Of a DNA stretch of 64,000 nt, positions 50,654 to 60,963 are shown piece after piece. The number at the start of each line of letters is the position of its first letter. Within the stretch, counting starts at the first letter, position 1. The position numbers were made by a program, and so were the translations under genes. The notes under the pieces were generated by a model. It made no database searches. It saw nothing but the letters and a program-made list of their open reading frames with translations, and was not told where the DNA came from. The DNA comes from Deinococcus aetherius (GTDB lineage Bacteria; Deinococcota; Deinococci; Deinococcales; Deinococcaceae), in contig NZ_AP026560.1 in the NCBI RefSeq assembly GCF_025997855.1, positions 758,501-822,500 of the forward strand. The letters are read 5' to 3'.

Positions 50654-52194
50654 ACGACTTCCCCCTCCCCCCCGTCGAGGAGGGTGAAGCTCAGCGCCGC
50701 GAGGAGGAGCAGCACGGTGGCGAGGGCGCACGCCTCCCCCAGGTTGCGCTCGCCGGGGCGGCCCAACCGCTCGTAGAGCCCGGTGCTCAGGGTCGCCCAC
50801 TCGGGCCGGGTGAGCACCAGCGTCGCGCCGAACTCGCCGAGAACGGTGGCGAGGGCGAGCGCGGCCCCACCCCGCAGCGCCGGAAGGGCGAGGGGCAGGG
50901 TGACCGTCCGGTGCGTCGCCCACCTCCCCGCGCCGAGCGTGCGGGCGGCCTCCAGGGTGCGCGGCGGCAGGGCGCGCAGGGCGGGCAGCACGCTGCGGGT
51001 GACGAGGGGAAAGCCGAGCAGGGTGTATGCCGCGATGAGCATGGGCAGGGTCGCCGAGAGGGCCGGGTAGGCCAGCAGGTATCCCACCGCCAGGCTGACG
51101 GGCGACACCATCAGCGGCAGCAGCGAGAGGAGGTCGAGCGTGCGGGAGTGAGCCTGCCACGCGCCGAGGGCGTGCAGCCCGCCCAACACCGTCGCCCCGA
51201 GCAACGCCAGCGCCCCGAAACGCAGCGTGTTCCCGAAGAGAAGCGGCGTGTCCGGGTCTTGCAGAACGCCGAGCCAGTAGCCCGGCGTCGGGCCGGTCGG
51301 GCTGATCACGCCCCGCGCCGCGACCGCCACGAGCGGCCCGAAACACAGGAGGACCACCAGCGTCACGAGCGTCCACAGCCCCACGGCCGCTCGTCCCCGG
51401 GCCGGGGGCAGACCCCCCGTGGGCACGCCCACCCCCCCGCGCGACAGGCGCACGTAGGCCCACGTCGCCGCCAGCGTCAGCGTGAGTTGCCCGGCGATGA
51501 GGGCGCTGGCTTCCGACAATCGGAGCTGGTAGGCCGTCAGGGTGTAAATTTCGACCTCCAGCGTCGCGTACCGCTCCCCGCCGAGCGCCAGCGGCAGCCC
51601 GAAGCTCAGCGCCGAGTACAGGAACACCAGGATGAATCCGGCGCTCAAACCCGGCAGCGCGAGGGGCAGCGCCACCGTCAGCGCCGCCCGCAGCCCCGAG
51701 GCCCCCAGCGTCCGCGCCGCGCCCGTCAGTGTCGGCGGGACGCGCGAGAAGCCCCCGTAGGCGAGGCGGATCATCACCGGCAGGTTGAAAAAGAGGTTTC
51801 CCAGGATCAGGAGTGTGGGCGTCCCCTCCAGGTCCAGGCCGAGCGGCGCCGTCAGCCATCCGTTCGGGCCGAGGAGGGCGCTCAGGCCGAGGACCGCCAC
51901 TAGGGTCGGTGTCACGAAGGGCAGCAGGAGCAGGCGCAGGAGGGGACCCTTGCCCGGCACGGCGTACCGGGACAGGAGGTAGGCGAGGGGGGCGCCGACC
52001 GCGAGGGCGATCAGGGCGGAGACGGTGGCCTGCCCGAGGGTCCAGGCGAGGCGCGCGGTGAAGTAGGGGTCGCGCCAGATGCCGAGGTTGACGCCGCCCT
52101 CGGCGAGGGTGCGGCCGAGGGGCAGAGCGAGGAAAAGGAGGAGGAACAGGAGGGGGGGGAGGGCGAGGAGCCAGCCGAGGGGGCGGGTAGTCAT
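50650..52194 (-). CDS. thiP: Thiamine ABC transporter permease (fused double permease)
   Basis: A 514-residue protein with about twelve membrane spans in two homologous halves, each with a binding-protein-dependent permease motif ([25 protein letters not shown] near 175-200 and [25 protein letters not shown] near 420-445). This fused layout is typical of ThiP and related importers. Start ATG 52194. It overlaps the ATPase gene by four bases, and is separated from the binding-protein gene by 378 bp containing palindromic repeats. Confidence 0.9.
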   Translation of the reverse strand: MTTRPLGWLLALPPLLFLLLFLALPLGRTLAEGGVNLGIWRDPYFTARLAWTLGQATVSALIALAVGAPLAYLLSRYAVPGKGPLLRLLLLPFVTPTLVAVLGLSALLGPNGWLTAPLGLDLEGTPTLLILGNLFFNLPVMIRLAYGGFSRVPPTLTGAARTLGASGLRAALTVALPLALPGLSAGFILVFLYSALSFGLPLALGGERYATLEVEIYTLTAYQLRLSEASALIAGQLTLTLAATWAYVRLSRGGVGVPTGGLPPARGRAAVGLWTLVTLVVLLCFGPLVAVAARGVISPTGPTPGYWLGVLQDPDTPLLFGNTLRFGALALLGATVLGGLHALGAWQAHSRTLDLLSLLPLMVSPVSLAVGYLLAYPALSATLPMLIAAYTLLGFPLVTRSVLPALRALPPRTLEAARTLGAGRWATHRTVTLPLALPALRGGAALALATVLGEFGATLVLTRPEWATLSTGLYERLGRPGERNLGEACALATVLLLLAALSFTLLDGGEGEVV

Positions 52195-52572
52195 ACGGAA
52201 TTCCTGGGGCGGGGCGACTTGCCACGGCTTACCTCCACCCCCCAGCCCCCTCCCCCAGGGGGGGCAGGGAGAGCTTTCCGCTGCGCTCGGCAAGGGAATA
52301 CGGGCGGCGCGGGTGGTCGGGTCCTTCCGAACGCAAGGTTTGATCTTGTCGGGTCCCATCTGCGGGCCCACCGTCTCGCTGCGCGAGCCGACGTGGTCGT
52401 GGGCCTGGGCCGTCCATTCACTGCTTCTGGAGGGGCGTCCGGGTTCACGTTTTGAGAAGCGCAGAAGCCCCGGCTTCTTTTGCTCCTCCCCCTTGAGGGG
52501 GGAGGCTGGGAGGGGGTGACCGAAGCGTCCCCCAGCGCCCCTCCACGCCCAACCCCTCCTGCCCCTCCCCCC
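52195..52572. repeat. Repeat-rich gap inside the thiamine operon
   Basis: A 378-bp gap between thiB and thiP on the same strand. It holds CCTCCCCCTTGAGGGGGGAGG (52485-52505), the palindrome AGAAGCCCCGGCTTCT followed by TTTG on the plus strand (52463-52478), and a CCCCCAGGGGGG-type element near 52250. No gene is supported. The hairpins may reduce expression of thiP and thiQ relative to thiB, as is common for binding-protein genes; this is inference. Confidence 0.5.
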
Positions 52573-53604
52573 TCACCGCGCCCGCAGCACGTTCGTCACC
52601 CAGGCGTCCACCAGTCGTTGAGGATTGGCCGTCACGCTCGCCTTGACGGCGCCTTCGTCCGGTTGCGTGGCGAACTTGAAGACCGAGTCGAGCTTGACGC
52701 CCGTCACGGCGGGGTAGACCCACATTCGGGTGGGAATGTCGGCCTGCACGGGGTTCGAGAGCATGAAGTCCACGAACTTGCGCGCTAGAGCGGGTTGCTT
52801 CGCGCCCTTGAGCACGCCCACACCCTCCAGTTGCAGGAAAGTGCTGCCCGGCAGGAAGAGGTTCGCGGTGGGGGACCGGGCGGGGAGCTTCCCCGGGTCG
52901 TAGCCGCCAGTGTAGTAGACCTCGGCGGCGGGGCTGCTCGCGTAGCTCAGGACGATAGGGTACTTGCCGCCGTTCTTGCTGAAGTCCTTTTCATAGGCGT
53001 CGGACCAACCGCGCGTGACCTTGAGGCCGTTGGCGCGTGCCTCCCGCCACCACGCCCACGCGCCCGCCTCGCCGTAGTGGTTCACGGTGGCGAGCAGGAA
53101 GGCGAGGCCGGGGCTGCTCGTCGCCGGGGAGGGGAGGACGGTCAGGCGAGCGTACTCGGGCTTCTTCAGGTCGTCGAGCGTCCTGGGCAGGGGCAGGCCC
53201 GTCCTGGCGAAGGCGGCCCGGTCGTAGTTCAGGGCCACGTAACCGTAGTCCACCGTGTTCAGGAGTGCCGCGTCGTCCAAGCGGTAGGCGGCGGGCACCC
53301 GGGCGAGTGCCGGGGAGCGGTAGGCCTCCAGGATTCCGGCCTGACGTGCGCGGGGCAGCAGCGTGTTGTCCAGCCCGTACACCACGTCGGCGACGGGGGC
53401 GCGGCGGGTCAGGATCAGGCGGTTCAGGAGTTCCCCGGCGTCCCCGCCCTTCACGAAGCGCACCCGGGCGTTGTTCGCCTCCTCGAAGGCCGCGACGAGT
53501 TTCTTATCCACGCTGAAGGAGTCGTGAGTGATCACGGTCAGGGTGGTCTGGGCGGTGGCCTGGGCGCCCAGGGCGAGCGCCGTGAGAAGCAGCAGTCTTC
53601 GCAT
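52573..53604 (-). CDS. thiB: Thiamine-binding periplasmic protein
   Basis: A 343-residue binding protein. The signal peptide [18 protein letters not shown] should be cleaved near residue 19. The mature protein starts [23 protein letters not shown] and contains [30 protein letters not shown] and [12 protein letters not shown], the ThiB/TbpA pattern. Start ATG 53604. First gene after the TPP riboswitch. Confidence 0.92.
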   Translation of the reverse strand: MRRLLLLTALALGAQATAQTTLTVITHDSFSVDKKLVAAFEEANNARVRFVKGGDAGELLNRLILTRRAPVADVVYGLDNTLLPRARQAGILEAYRSPALARVPAAYRLDDAALLNTVDYGYVALNYDRAAFARTGLPLPRTLDDLKKPEYARLTVLPSPATSSPGLAFLLATVNHYGEAGAWAWWREARANGLKVTRGWSDAYEKDFSKNGGKYPIVLSYASSPAAEVYYTGGYDPGKLPARSPTANLFLPGSTFLQLEGVGVLKGAKQPALARKFVDFMLSNPVQADIPTRMWVYPAVTGVKLDSVFKFATQPDEGAVKASVTANPQRLVDAWVTNVLRAR

Positions 53605-53671
53605 AAAAATTCCCCCTCGCGTCACGAAGGGGCAGGGGCACACGGACCCTGCTAGAAGTTGGGCCCGCGCA

Positions 53672-53756
53672 TCACGCTCCCTCCGCCGGCATGACCCGGA
53701 TCAGGTTCCTGGGGTATGTCTCAGCCCTACTCCATGCAGGGCACCCCCGGTGACGC
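53672..53756 (-). promoter_or_regulatory. TPP (THI-box) riboswitch
   Basis: Minus strand CACCGGGGGTGCCC, then GGCTGAGAC, ATACCC, GAACCTGATCCGGGTCATG and GCCGGCGGAGGGAGCG: all conserved parts of the TPP aptamer in order. It should lower expression of the thiamine transport operon when thiamine diphosphate is plentiful. Only about 70 nt separate it from the thiB start, so control of translation or a compact expression platform is likely. Confidence 0.93.
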
Positions 53757-53762
53757 ACCCGC

Positions 53763-53790
53763 AGCATAGCGCACTGCGCCGGAGCGTCTA
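53763..53790 (-). promoter_or_regulatory. Promoter of the thiamine operon
   Basis: Minus strand TAGACG (53790-53785), 16-base spacer, TATGCT (53768-53763). Its -35 overlaps the TAGGCT -10 (53789-53794) of the divergent Nudix gene by two bases. Confidence 0.6.
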
Positions 53791-53799
53791 GGCTGGGCC

Positions 53800-54255
53800 A
53801 TGACCTTTCATCTGGTGGTGTGGGCCGTCCTCCTCGACCCGGCGGGCCGCGTCCTCCTGGGTCGCCGCGCGGGCGTCGCCTACGGAGAGGGACTGTGGGG
53901 CCTGCCCGGCGGCCATGTGGAGAGGGGCGAGGGCCTGGCCGAAGCGGCGGCGCGCGAGGCGCGGGAGGAGGTCGGCGTGGGCGTCTCCCCGGCCTCCTTC
54001 CGACCCCTGGGGGTGAGCCGGTACGACCTCGGCGGCGTGGCGGGCGCCGACTTCCTGTTCGCGGCCCGGGAGTGGGAGGGTGTGCCTCACCCCGTCCTCC
54101 AGACCTCCGAGGTCGCCTGGTTCGCGCCGGACGCCCTCCCGCCCGACACCTTGCCGTGGCTGCCCGGCGTCCTGGCGGCCCACCTTCTCCGGGGGACATG
54201 GCTGTCCGAGCAGATGGACGGGGTGGAGGGACTTCGCGTGTTCCCCGGGGCGTAA
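53800..54255 (+). CDS. Nudix hydrolase
   Basis: A 151-residue protein with the Nudix box [24 protein letters not shown] at about residues 38-61 and the opening [20 protein letters not shown]. The substrate is unknown; this subgroup resembles ADP-ribose or nucleotide-cleaning MutT-like enzymes. TAGGCT lies five bases before the ATG, a leaderless-type promoter that overlaps the thiamine operon promoter. A functional link to thiamine diphosphate hydrolysis is possible but not shown. Confidence 0.87.
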   Translation: MTFHLVVWAVLLDPAGRVLLGRRAGVAYGEGLWGLPGGHVERGEGLAEAAAREAREEVGVGVSPASFRPLGVSRYDLGGVAGADFLFAAREWEGVPHPVLQTSEVAWFAPDALPPDTLPWLPGVLAAHLLRGTWLSEQMDGVEGLRVFPGA

Positions 54256-54287
54256 CGGGGGAGGGGTTGCCCCAAGTCCTTCCATTT

Positions 54288-54298
54288 GAAATAATTTC
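54288..54298 (+). promoter_or_regulatory. Putative MarR operator over the -10 element
   Basis: Perfect palindrome GAAAT-A-ATTTC in an AT-rich island. It contains a TAATTT -10 (54292-54297), with TTGCCC 19 bases further upstream and the ATG eight bases downstream. A MarR dimer bound here would block RNA polymerase. Confidence 0.55.
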
Positions 54299-54305
54299 GT
54301 TTGGA

Positions 54306-54772
54306 ATGATCGATGCTTCTTCCTCCCAATCTGAGCTGTACGACCTCGTGCGGCTGACCCTGCGGCTCTCGCGGCGCTTCCTGTCCGCGCTCGACGAGCC
54401 GCTCGAAGCAGCCCTCGGGCTGAATACCAAGGAACTGCTCGTGCTGGCCGCGATCATGGACGGGGCGGACACACCGGGCAGCGTCGCCGGGCGCCAGCGT
54501 CTCCCCGCGCCCACCGTCACGCGCATCGTCACGAAACTCGTCGGGCAGGGGCTGGTGGAGCGGGTCACGGACCCCGGCGACCTGCGGCGGCAACGGCTCC
54601 GGCTGACCTCTCTGGGCGAGGCGACCCGCAGCCGCACCCGCGCCACCGCGCAGGACATCGTGGACGCACACTTCGGGGCCCTACCCGCTGAACACGTCGG
54701 CGCCGCCCTGGCCGCACTCAGGGCGCTGGAGGCTGACCTGAAGCCCGCCCCGACCACGAAGGAGACCCTGGC

Positions 54773-54776
<4 letters not shown>
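54306..54776 (+). CDS. MarR-family transcriptional regulator
   Basis: A 156-residue winged-helix protein. The pattern [61 protein letters not shown] is the MarR DNA-binding domain with its wing ([10 protein letters not shown]). Start ATG 54306 follows a palindromic site that may be its own operator. It overlaps the MFS exporter gene (ATGA 54773-54776), so it probably controls itself and the exporter in response to a small ligand. Confidence 0.9.
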
Positions 54777-56368
<1,592 letters not shown>

Positions 56369-56388
56369 ACTTCAGTCGAGAAAGAAGG

Positions 56389-56415
56389 GACGCCTCCGAC
56401 TCAGGGGGCGTCTTT
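56389..56415 (+). terminator. Terminator after the MFS gene
   Basis: GACGCCTC-CGACTCA-GGGGGCGTC hairpin followed by TTTC. It overlaps the end of the convergent exported-protein gene. Confidence 0.6.
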
Positions 56416-56880
56416 CACGTTCCCTGGGGAGAACGCGATGCGCCCCGGCACCTGCTCGCCCTGGGCGGCGATGCCAAATAAGCCCACCCGGCCCACCGCG
56501 TCGAAGCCGAAGACGAGGGCCCACACCGTCCGGGGGTCGTGCTCGAAGGTGGCGCTGCGGACGTAGTAGGTGACGCCCGCGTCCGTGAAGGTCCGCTCGG
56601 CCATAAGTTGACGCTCCGCCCCGTACGTTCTCGCGCCCGCCTCGCGGAAGGCCTGGAAAGCCTCCAGGCTGCCCCACTGCGCCTTGGTCTCGGTCGTGAA
56701 GGCCCCCCAGAGTCGTTCGAGCCGCAGGGCGTAGAAGTCGGCGATGAGCGCCCGCCCCCGCGTCAGGGCCTCGCGCTCGGCGGGTGTACTCGGTGCCGGG
56801 ATCGGGACCGTCGCGGTCCGGGCGAGAACGGGGGGAGGCGCCCAGACCAGCAGCGCGGCCAGCAGCAACCAGGGCTTCAT
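56401..56880 (-). CDS. Small exported protein, unknown function
   Basis: A 159-residue protein from ATG 56880. The signal peptide KPWLLLAALLVWAPPPVLA should be cleaved near residue 20. The mature part is helical at first (PAEREALTRGRALIADFYALRL) and then beta-rich (YYVRSATFEHDPRTVWALVFGF), resembling a small NTF2- or DUF3887-like domain. The family is not certain. Its 3' end overlaps the MFS terminator. Confidence 0.65.
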   Translation of the reverse strand: MKPWLLLAALLVWAPPPVLARTATVPIPAPSTPAEREALTRGRALIADFYALRLERLWGAFTTETKAQWGSLEAFQAFREAGARTYGAERQLMAERTFTDAGVTYYVRSATFEHDPRTVWALVFGFDAVGRVGLFGIAAQGEQVPGRIAFSPGNVKDAP

Positions 56881-56915
56881 GCCCAAGCGTAGGCGCCCCG
56901 CGCGTCTCCCGGGTG

Positions 56916-57733
56916 TCACCCCGCCGACGATTGGCCCGTTAACCGTTCGATCATGGCCGCCACCCCGTCCTCCGCGTTGGAGAGGGTCACCTCGTCGGCG
57001 GCCTCCAGCGCCTCCGGGTGGGCGTTCGCCACCGCCACGCCGCACCCGGTCCAGGCGAGCATCTCGGCGTCGTTGGGCGCGTCTCCGAAGGCCAGCACCT
57101 CCTCCCGCTCCACTCCCAGCCGCCCGCACAGGAGGGCGAGGCCCCACGCCTTGCTGACCCCCTCGGCGAGGACTTCCAGGAAGGGCGCGCCCGAGTGGGT
57201 GACCGCGAAGCCGCCGAGGTTCAGGGCGCGCACCTCGGCCAGCAGTTCGCGCGGGGTGAGGGTCGCGTGCCGCACGATGAACTTCAGGCTGGGGGCGGCG
57301 AGCACGTCGTCTAGGGAATGAAGACCCATCTCGAAAGGCTCGCGTTTGTGGTCGTTGAACTGGGCAATGGCGGCGTACCCCTCCTGCGCCACGTACACCT
57401 CGCCCCGCTCCCGCACGCTCAGGAAGAGGACGCCCGGCACCCGCGCCGCCAGGACCTCCGCGAGTGCCCGCTGCGCCGCAACGGTCACGTGAGCCTCGAA
57501 CAGCGTCTCGCCCGTCCCCAGATGAACACCGTGCGCGCCGTTGCCGCACAGGGCGTAGTCGGTGAAGCCCGCCGCCTCCGCGACTCGCCTGACCCCGCGC
57601 GGCTGCCGGGCGGTGACGGGAGCGACGTGAATTCCCGCCGCCCGCGTCGCATCGAGGGCCGCCCGCGTCCGCGCACTCACGCTCAGGTCGGGGCGCAGCA
57701 GGGTGCCGTCGAGGTCGGTGGCGATCAGTTTGA

Positions 57734-57737
<4 letters not shown>
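56916..57737 (-). CDS. HAD-superfamily (Cof-type) hydrolase
   Basis: A 273-residue protein from GTG 57737, overlapping the acpS stop. HAD motif I is [11 protein letters not shown] with the nucleophile Asp8, motif III is the lysine in [14 protein letters not shown], and motif IV is [15 protein letters not shown]. The large C2B cap and [23 protein letters not shown] ending are typical of Cof-type phosphatases. The substrate is unknown; sugar phosphates or flavin precursors are common. Confidence 0.9.
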
Positions 57738-58117
<380 letters not shown>

Positions 58118-58205
58118 CCGGGAAGCATCCTGACACGGCGGGGGTGGACCGTGGGGTGCGCATCCTCCCCACGGCCGGGGCCCGCTGCCCCTATCCTGTC
58201 CCCCG

Positions 58206-58922
58206 ATGCCCCCTTCCCCCGCGCCCCTCTTTCCCGACCTCCGCCTGCCCACCGTCGCCGGGGTTCTGCGTGAGGGTGAGGCCCGGTGGCGCGCGGCGGG
58301 CGTGACGCGGGTGCGGGTCTTCGGCTCGGTGGCGCGGGGAGAGGCGGGGGTGGCGTCCGACATCGACCTCCTCGTGGACTTCGGCCCAGGCCGGGCGGTG
58401 GGCCTGCTCGACCTGATGCGCGCCAAGGAGGTGTTCGAGGACCTCCTGCGTCGCCGGGTGGACGTGATGACGGAAGGCGCCCTCAAGCCGCCCCTGCGCG
58501 GCGAGATCCTGGAAGACGCCGTGGACGTGCTCGACTCCGGCCTGCCGCCCCTTCCCTCCCACCGTCCGAAGCGTTGGCGCTGGCGGGTGTTCGACCTGCT
58601 GGACGCTGTGGACCGCGTCACCGCCTACACGCGCGGGCATACCCCGACCACCTTCCTCGCCGACGAGCGCACCCGGGACGCCGTGCTGCGGAATCTCGCG
58701 CGGCTGGGCGAGACGACGAAATTCATCCCCCAGGCCGTGCAGGACACCCACCCCGAGGTGCCGTGGGTCCTGCTCCGTGACGTGCGGAACCTCGTCGCCC
58801 ACGACTACTTCGGCATCGACCCCGCCCTCGTGTGGCACACGGCCAGGGTGGACCTCCCGGCGCTGCGCCCCGCCCTGCAAGCCCTCGCCGACGGGGAGGA
58901 CGTGGGGAGGCGAGGGTTCTAG
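58206..58922 (+). CDS. Fused MNT nucleotidyltransferase - HEPN (HepT-like) protein
   Basis: A 238-residue protein that joins the two halves of a HEPN/MNT toxin-antitoxin pair. Residues 30-110 are the minimal nucleotidyltransferase: G40-S41, ten residues, D52-I-D54, with a third acidic residue at D58. Residues 122-235 are the HEPN (DUF86/HepT) domain, with the RNase motif R194-x4-H199-x-Y201 in [15 protein letters not shown]. In separate pairs MntA adenylylates the HepT tyrosine to silence it. Both active sites look intact here. TATCCT lies eight bases before the ATG. Confidence 0.85.
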   Translation: MPPSPAPLFPDLRLPTVAGVLREGEARWRAAGVTRVRVFGSVARGEAGVASDIDLLVDFGPGRAVGLLDLMRAKEVFEDLLRRRVDVMTEGALKPPLRGEILEDAVDVLDSGLPPLPSHRPKRWRWRVFDLLDAVDRVTAYTRGHTPTTFLADERTRDAVLRNLARLGETTKFIPQAVQDTHPEVPWVLLRDVRNLVAHDYFGIDPALVWHTARVDLPALRPALQALADGEDVGRRGF

Positions 58923-59157
58923 GAGGACCGCCCCCCCGAAAGCCCGCTGGGAGTGAGAATCCCCGGCTGCCCTTTCGGGCCTGTCGTCGTTCTGCCCTAC
59001 CGAGGGGCCGGGCCATGAGCCATCCCGTCTCCCTGGAGGTGGGCACGAGGTCTCGTCTAGGTCTCTCTCCCCCCCGTCAGGCTTTGGAAAGACGGCGCGT
59101 GAATACTTCAGGAAGGTTAAAGAAGCTCCTCATTTTTGAGGCGCGTCGGGAGGGCGT

Positions 59158-59352
59158 ATGGATGAATCGAAGAAAGGCCTCAAGCTCGCCGCATTCGACC
59201 CGAACGACATGGAGCGCGGGGAGGACGGCGAGCTGTACCACCTGCCGACCCTACGCGCCCTCCACGCGGCGGGCCGCCTCTCCCATGAGAGCGCCGGTTA
59301 CCTGATCCTGATGCAGCGGGCCGCCCTGCACAGCACCCGCTTGATCGCCTGA
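59158..59352 (+). CDS. Small conserved-looking protein, unknown function
   Basis: A 64-residue protein from ATG 59158, with GGGAGGG six bases upstream, better than most genes here. It is mixed-charge and soluble (DESKKGLKLAAFDPNDMERG), with a helical C-terminal half (ALHAAGRLSHESAGYLILMQ). The 235-bp gap before it has no further gene. I do not recognise it; the good ribosome binding site and protein-like composition support it. Confidence 0.55.
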   Translation: MDESKKGLKLAAFDPNDMERGEDGELYHLPTLRALHAAGRLSHESAGYLILMQRAALHSTRLIA

Positions 59353-59406
59353 GCATCGCGCCCCTCCCGTCCGCCCTCCGCCCACCTGGTCACGCAGGCG
59401 GGTCGT

Positions 59407-60390
59407 TCACGTCCACGGCAGCGCCGACCGCTCCCGCCAGTACACCCCCGGCGCCTGGGCGAGGCCGCGCAGGGTGTCCAGGTGTTCGGGCGTGAGGTGG
59501 AGCGTCCCCGCGCGCAGGTTGCTGTGGAGCTGTCCCGTTGTGGTCGCCCCGCTAAGCACCACGTCCGCCCAGGGCTGTGCGAGGACGGCGGCGAGGGCCA
59601 CCGCGTCCGGTGTGGCGCCCACGTCGGCGCAGATCCCGGCGAGGGCGGGCGGGGGATAGCTTCGCGAGGTCAGGCGCCCGTTCGCCACCCCCTCCTTGAC
59701 GACCACGCCCCAGCCTGCCGCGTGGGCCTCTCCAAGCGCGCCCTCGGCGGAGGGTTCGAGCAGGTTCCAGGTCGCCTGCACCACGCTCAGGGGGTTCACG
59801 CCGTCCACCTGGACTTCCAGGGCCCGCCACAGCGTGTCGGCCTGCGCGGGGCCGCTCGTGCTCAGGCCCACCCGCACGCCCTCCCCCGCGAGTGCCGCCA
59901 GCCGCGCCAACACCCGCCCGTCTTCCAGCACGCCCGTCTCCAGCGTCGCCGAGTGGATGAGGTACACGTCGGGTCGGCGGCCCAGCGCGGCCAGGGTCTC
60001 GGGCCACTGCCGCTTCAGGGTGGCGGGGGAATGGTCCTTGACCTCGTGCTGTTCGGCGTCCGTGTGCCAGCCCGCCGTGTAGGTGTAGCCCCACTTGCTG
60101 CCCACGGCGGCCCCGTGCCCCCGCTCTCGCAGCCAGCCGCCCAGAAAATCCTCGGCCTCACCGTAGCTGCGCGCCGCGTCGAGGTACCGCACGCCCGCCC
60201 CCCACGCCGCGTCGAGGACCTCCCAGGCCCGTCGCCGCATGGCGTCCACGTCCTTGTCCGTCCCCACGTCGTCCCCATGTCCCAGGTTGATGTACCCGGG
60301 CCGCCCGAGCGCGGCAAGACCGAGCCCCAGGCGGGTGACCGCAGGCGGTGCGGCCCCGAGGAGGTGGGTGGGAGGAGAAACGGCGCTCAC
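59407..60390 (-). CDS. Aldo/keto reductase
   Basis: A 327-residue TIM-barrel oxidoreductase. The pattern VRYLDAARSYGEAEDFLGGWL holds the catalytic Asp and Tyr, VGSKWGYTYTAGWH the lysine, and YLIHSATLETGVL the histidine. The NADP-binding SGATTTGQLHSNL lies at the C-terminus. Substrate unknown. Start GTG 60390 overlaps the RidA stop (GTGA 60387-60390), so the two are co-expressed. Confidence 0.88.
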   Translation of the reverse strand: MSAVSPPTHLLGAAPPAVTRLGLGLAALGRPGYINLGHGDDVGTDKDVDAMRRRAWEVLDAAWGAGVRYLDAARSYGEAEDFLGGWLRERGHGAAVGSKWGYTYTAGWHTDAEQHEVKDHSPATLKRQWPETLAALGRRPDVYLIHSATLETGVLEDGRVLARLAALAGEGVRVGLSTSGPAQADTLWRALEVQVDGVNPLSVVQATWNLLEPSAEGALGEAHAAGWGVVVKEGVANGRLTSRSYPPPALAGICADVGATPDAVALAAVLAQPWADVVLSGATTTGQLHSNLRAGTLHLTPEHLDTLRGLAQAPGVYWRERSALPWT

Positions 60391-60818
60391 GTCCCCTCCG
60401 GCACGATGGCCTCGGCCTCGATCTCCACCAGATGCCGGGGGTCGATCAGAGCCGCGACCTGCACCATGCTCGCGGCGGGGCGGATGGAGGCGAAGACCTC
60501 CCCGTGCGCCCGCCCGACCGCCTCCCACTGCCCGATGTCGGTCACGTACATCCGGGTGCGGACGACGTGTTCCAGCCCCGCCCCCGCCGCCTCCAGCGCC
60601 CGCGCGACGATCTCCAGCGCCACCCGTGTCTGCCCGTAGGCGTCCCCGACGGCCACGACCTCGCCGTTCACGGTGGCGGTCGTGCCCGCGACGTGAATCA
60701 CGTTGCCCACCCGCACGGCGCGCGAGTAGCCGACCACTCCCTCCCAGGGCGAGGAGCCGCCGATGTTGCGCCGGGTGGGGGAGGTCGGGTGGGGCTGAAC
60801 GTCGTGGTCCGGGGCCAT
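60387..60818 (-). CDS. RidA/YjgF-family protein
   Basis: A 143-residue protein with the YjgF fold: EGVVGYSRAVRVGNVIHVAGTTA, DAYGQTRVALEIVARALEAAGAGLEHVVRTRMYVTD and ALIDPRHLVEIEAEAIV. RidA proteins hydrolyse reactive enamine/imine intermediates; some subgroups lack the key arginine and have other roles, and this one is closer to the subgroup with RTRMYVTDI. ATG 60818 or an ATG three codons upstream could be the start. Operon with the aldo/keto reductase. Confidence 0.88.
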   Translation of the reverse strand: MAPDHDVQPHPTSPTRRNIGGSSPWEGVVGYSRAVRVGNVIHVAGTTATVNGEVVAVGDAYGQTRVALEIVARALEAAGAGLEHVVRTRMYVTDIGQWEAVGRAHGEVFASIRPAASMVQVAALIDPRHLVEIEAEAIVPEGT

Positions 60819-60963
60819 GCCCCTCATCCTGCCGCCTGACCACCTCTGGAGGGTGAAGTGGACCCCGGGAAGTGGCTGGCGTTGCCTGGAGTTGTGGACA
60901 CGGCTTGGCCCCGGGACGCGTAGGGTGGAGGGTAACGGGCCGAAGGACTGCTCAGGAGGTGGA

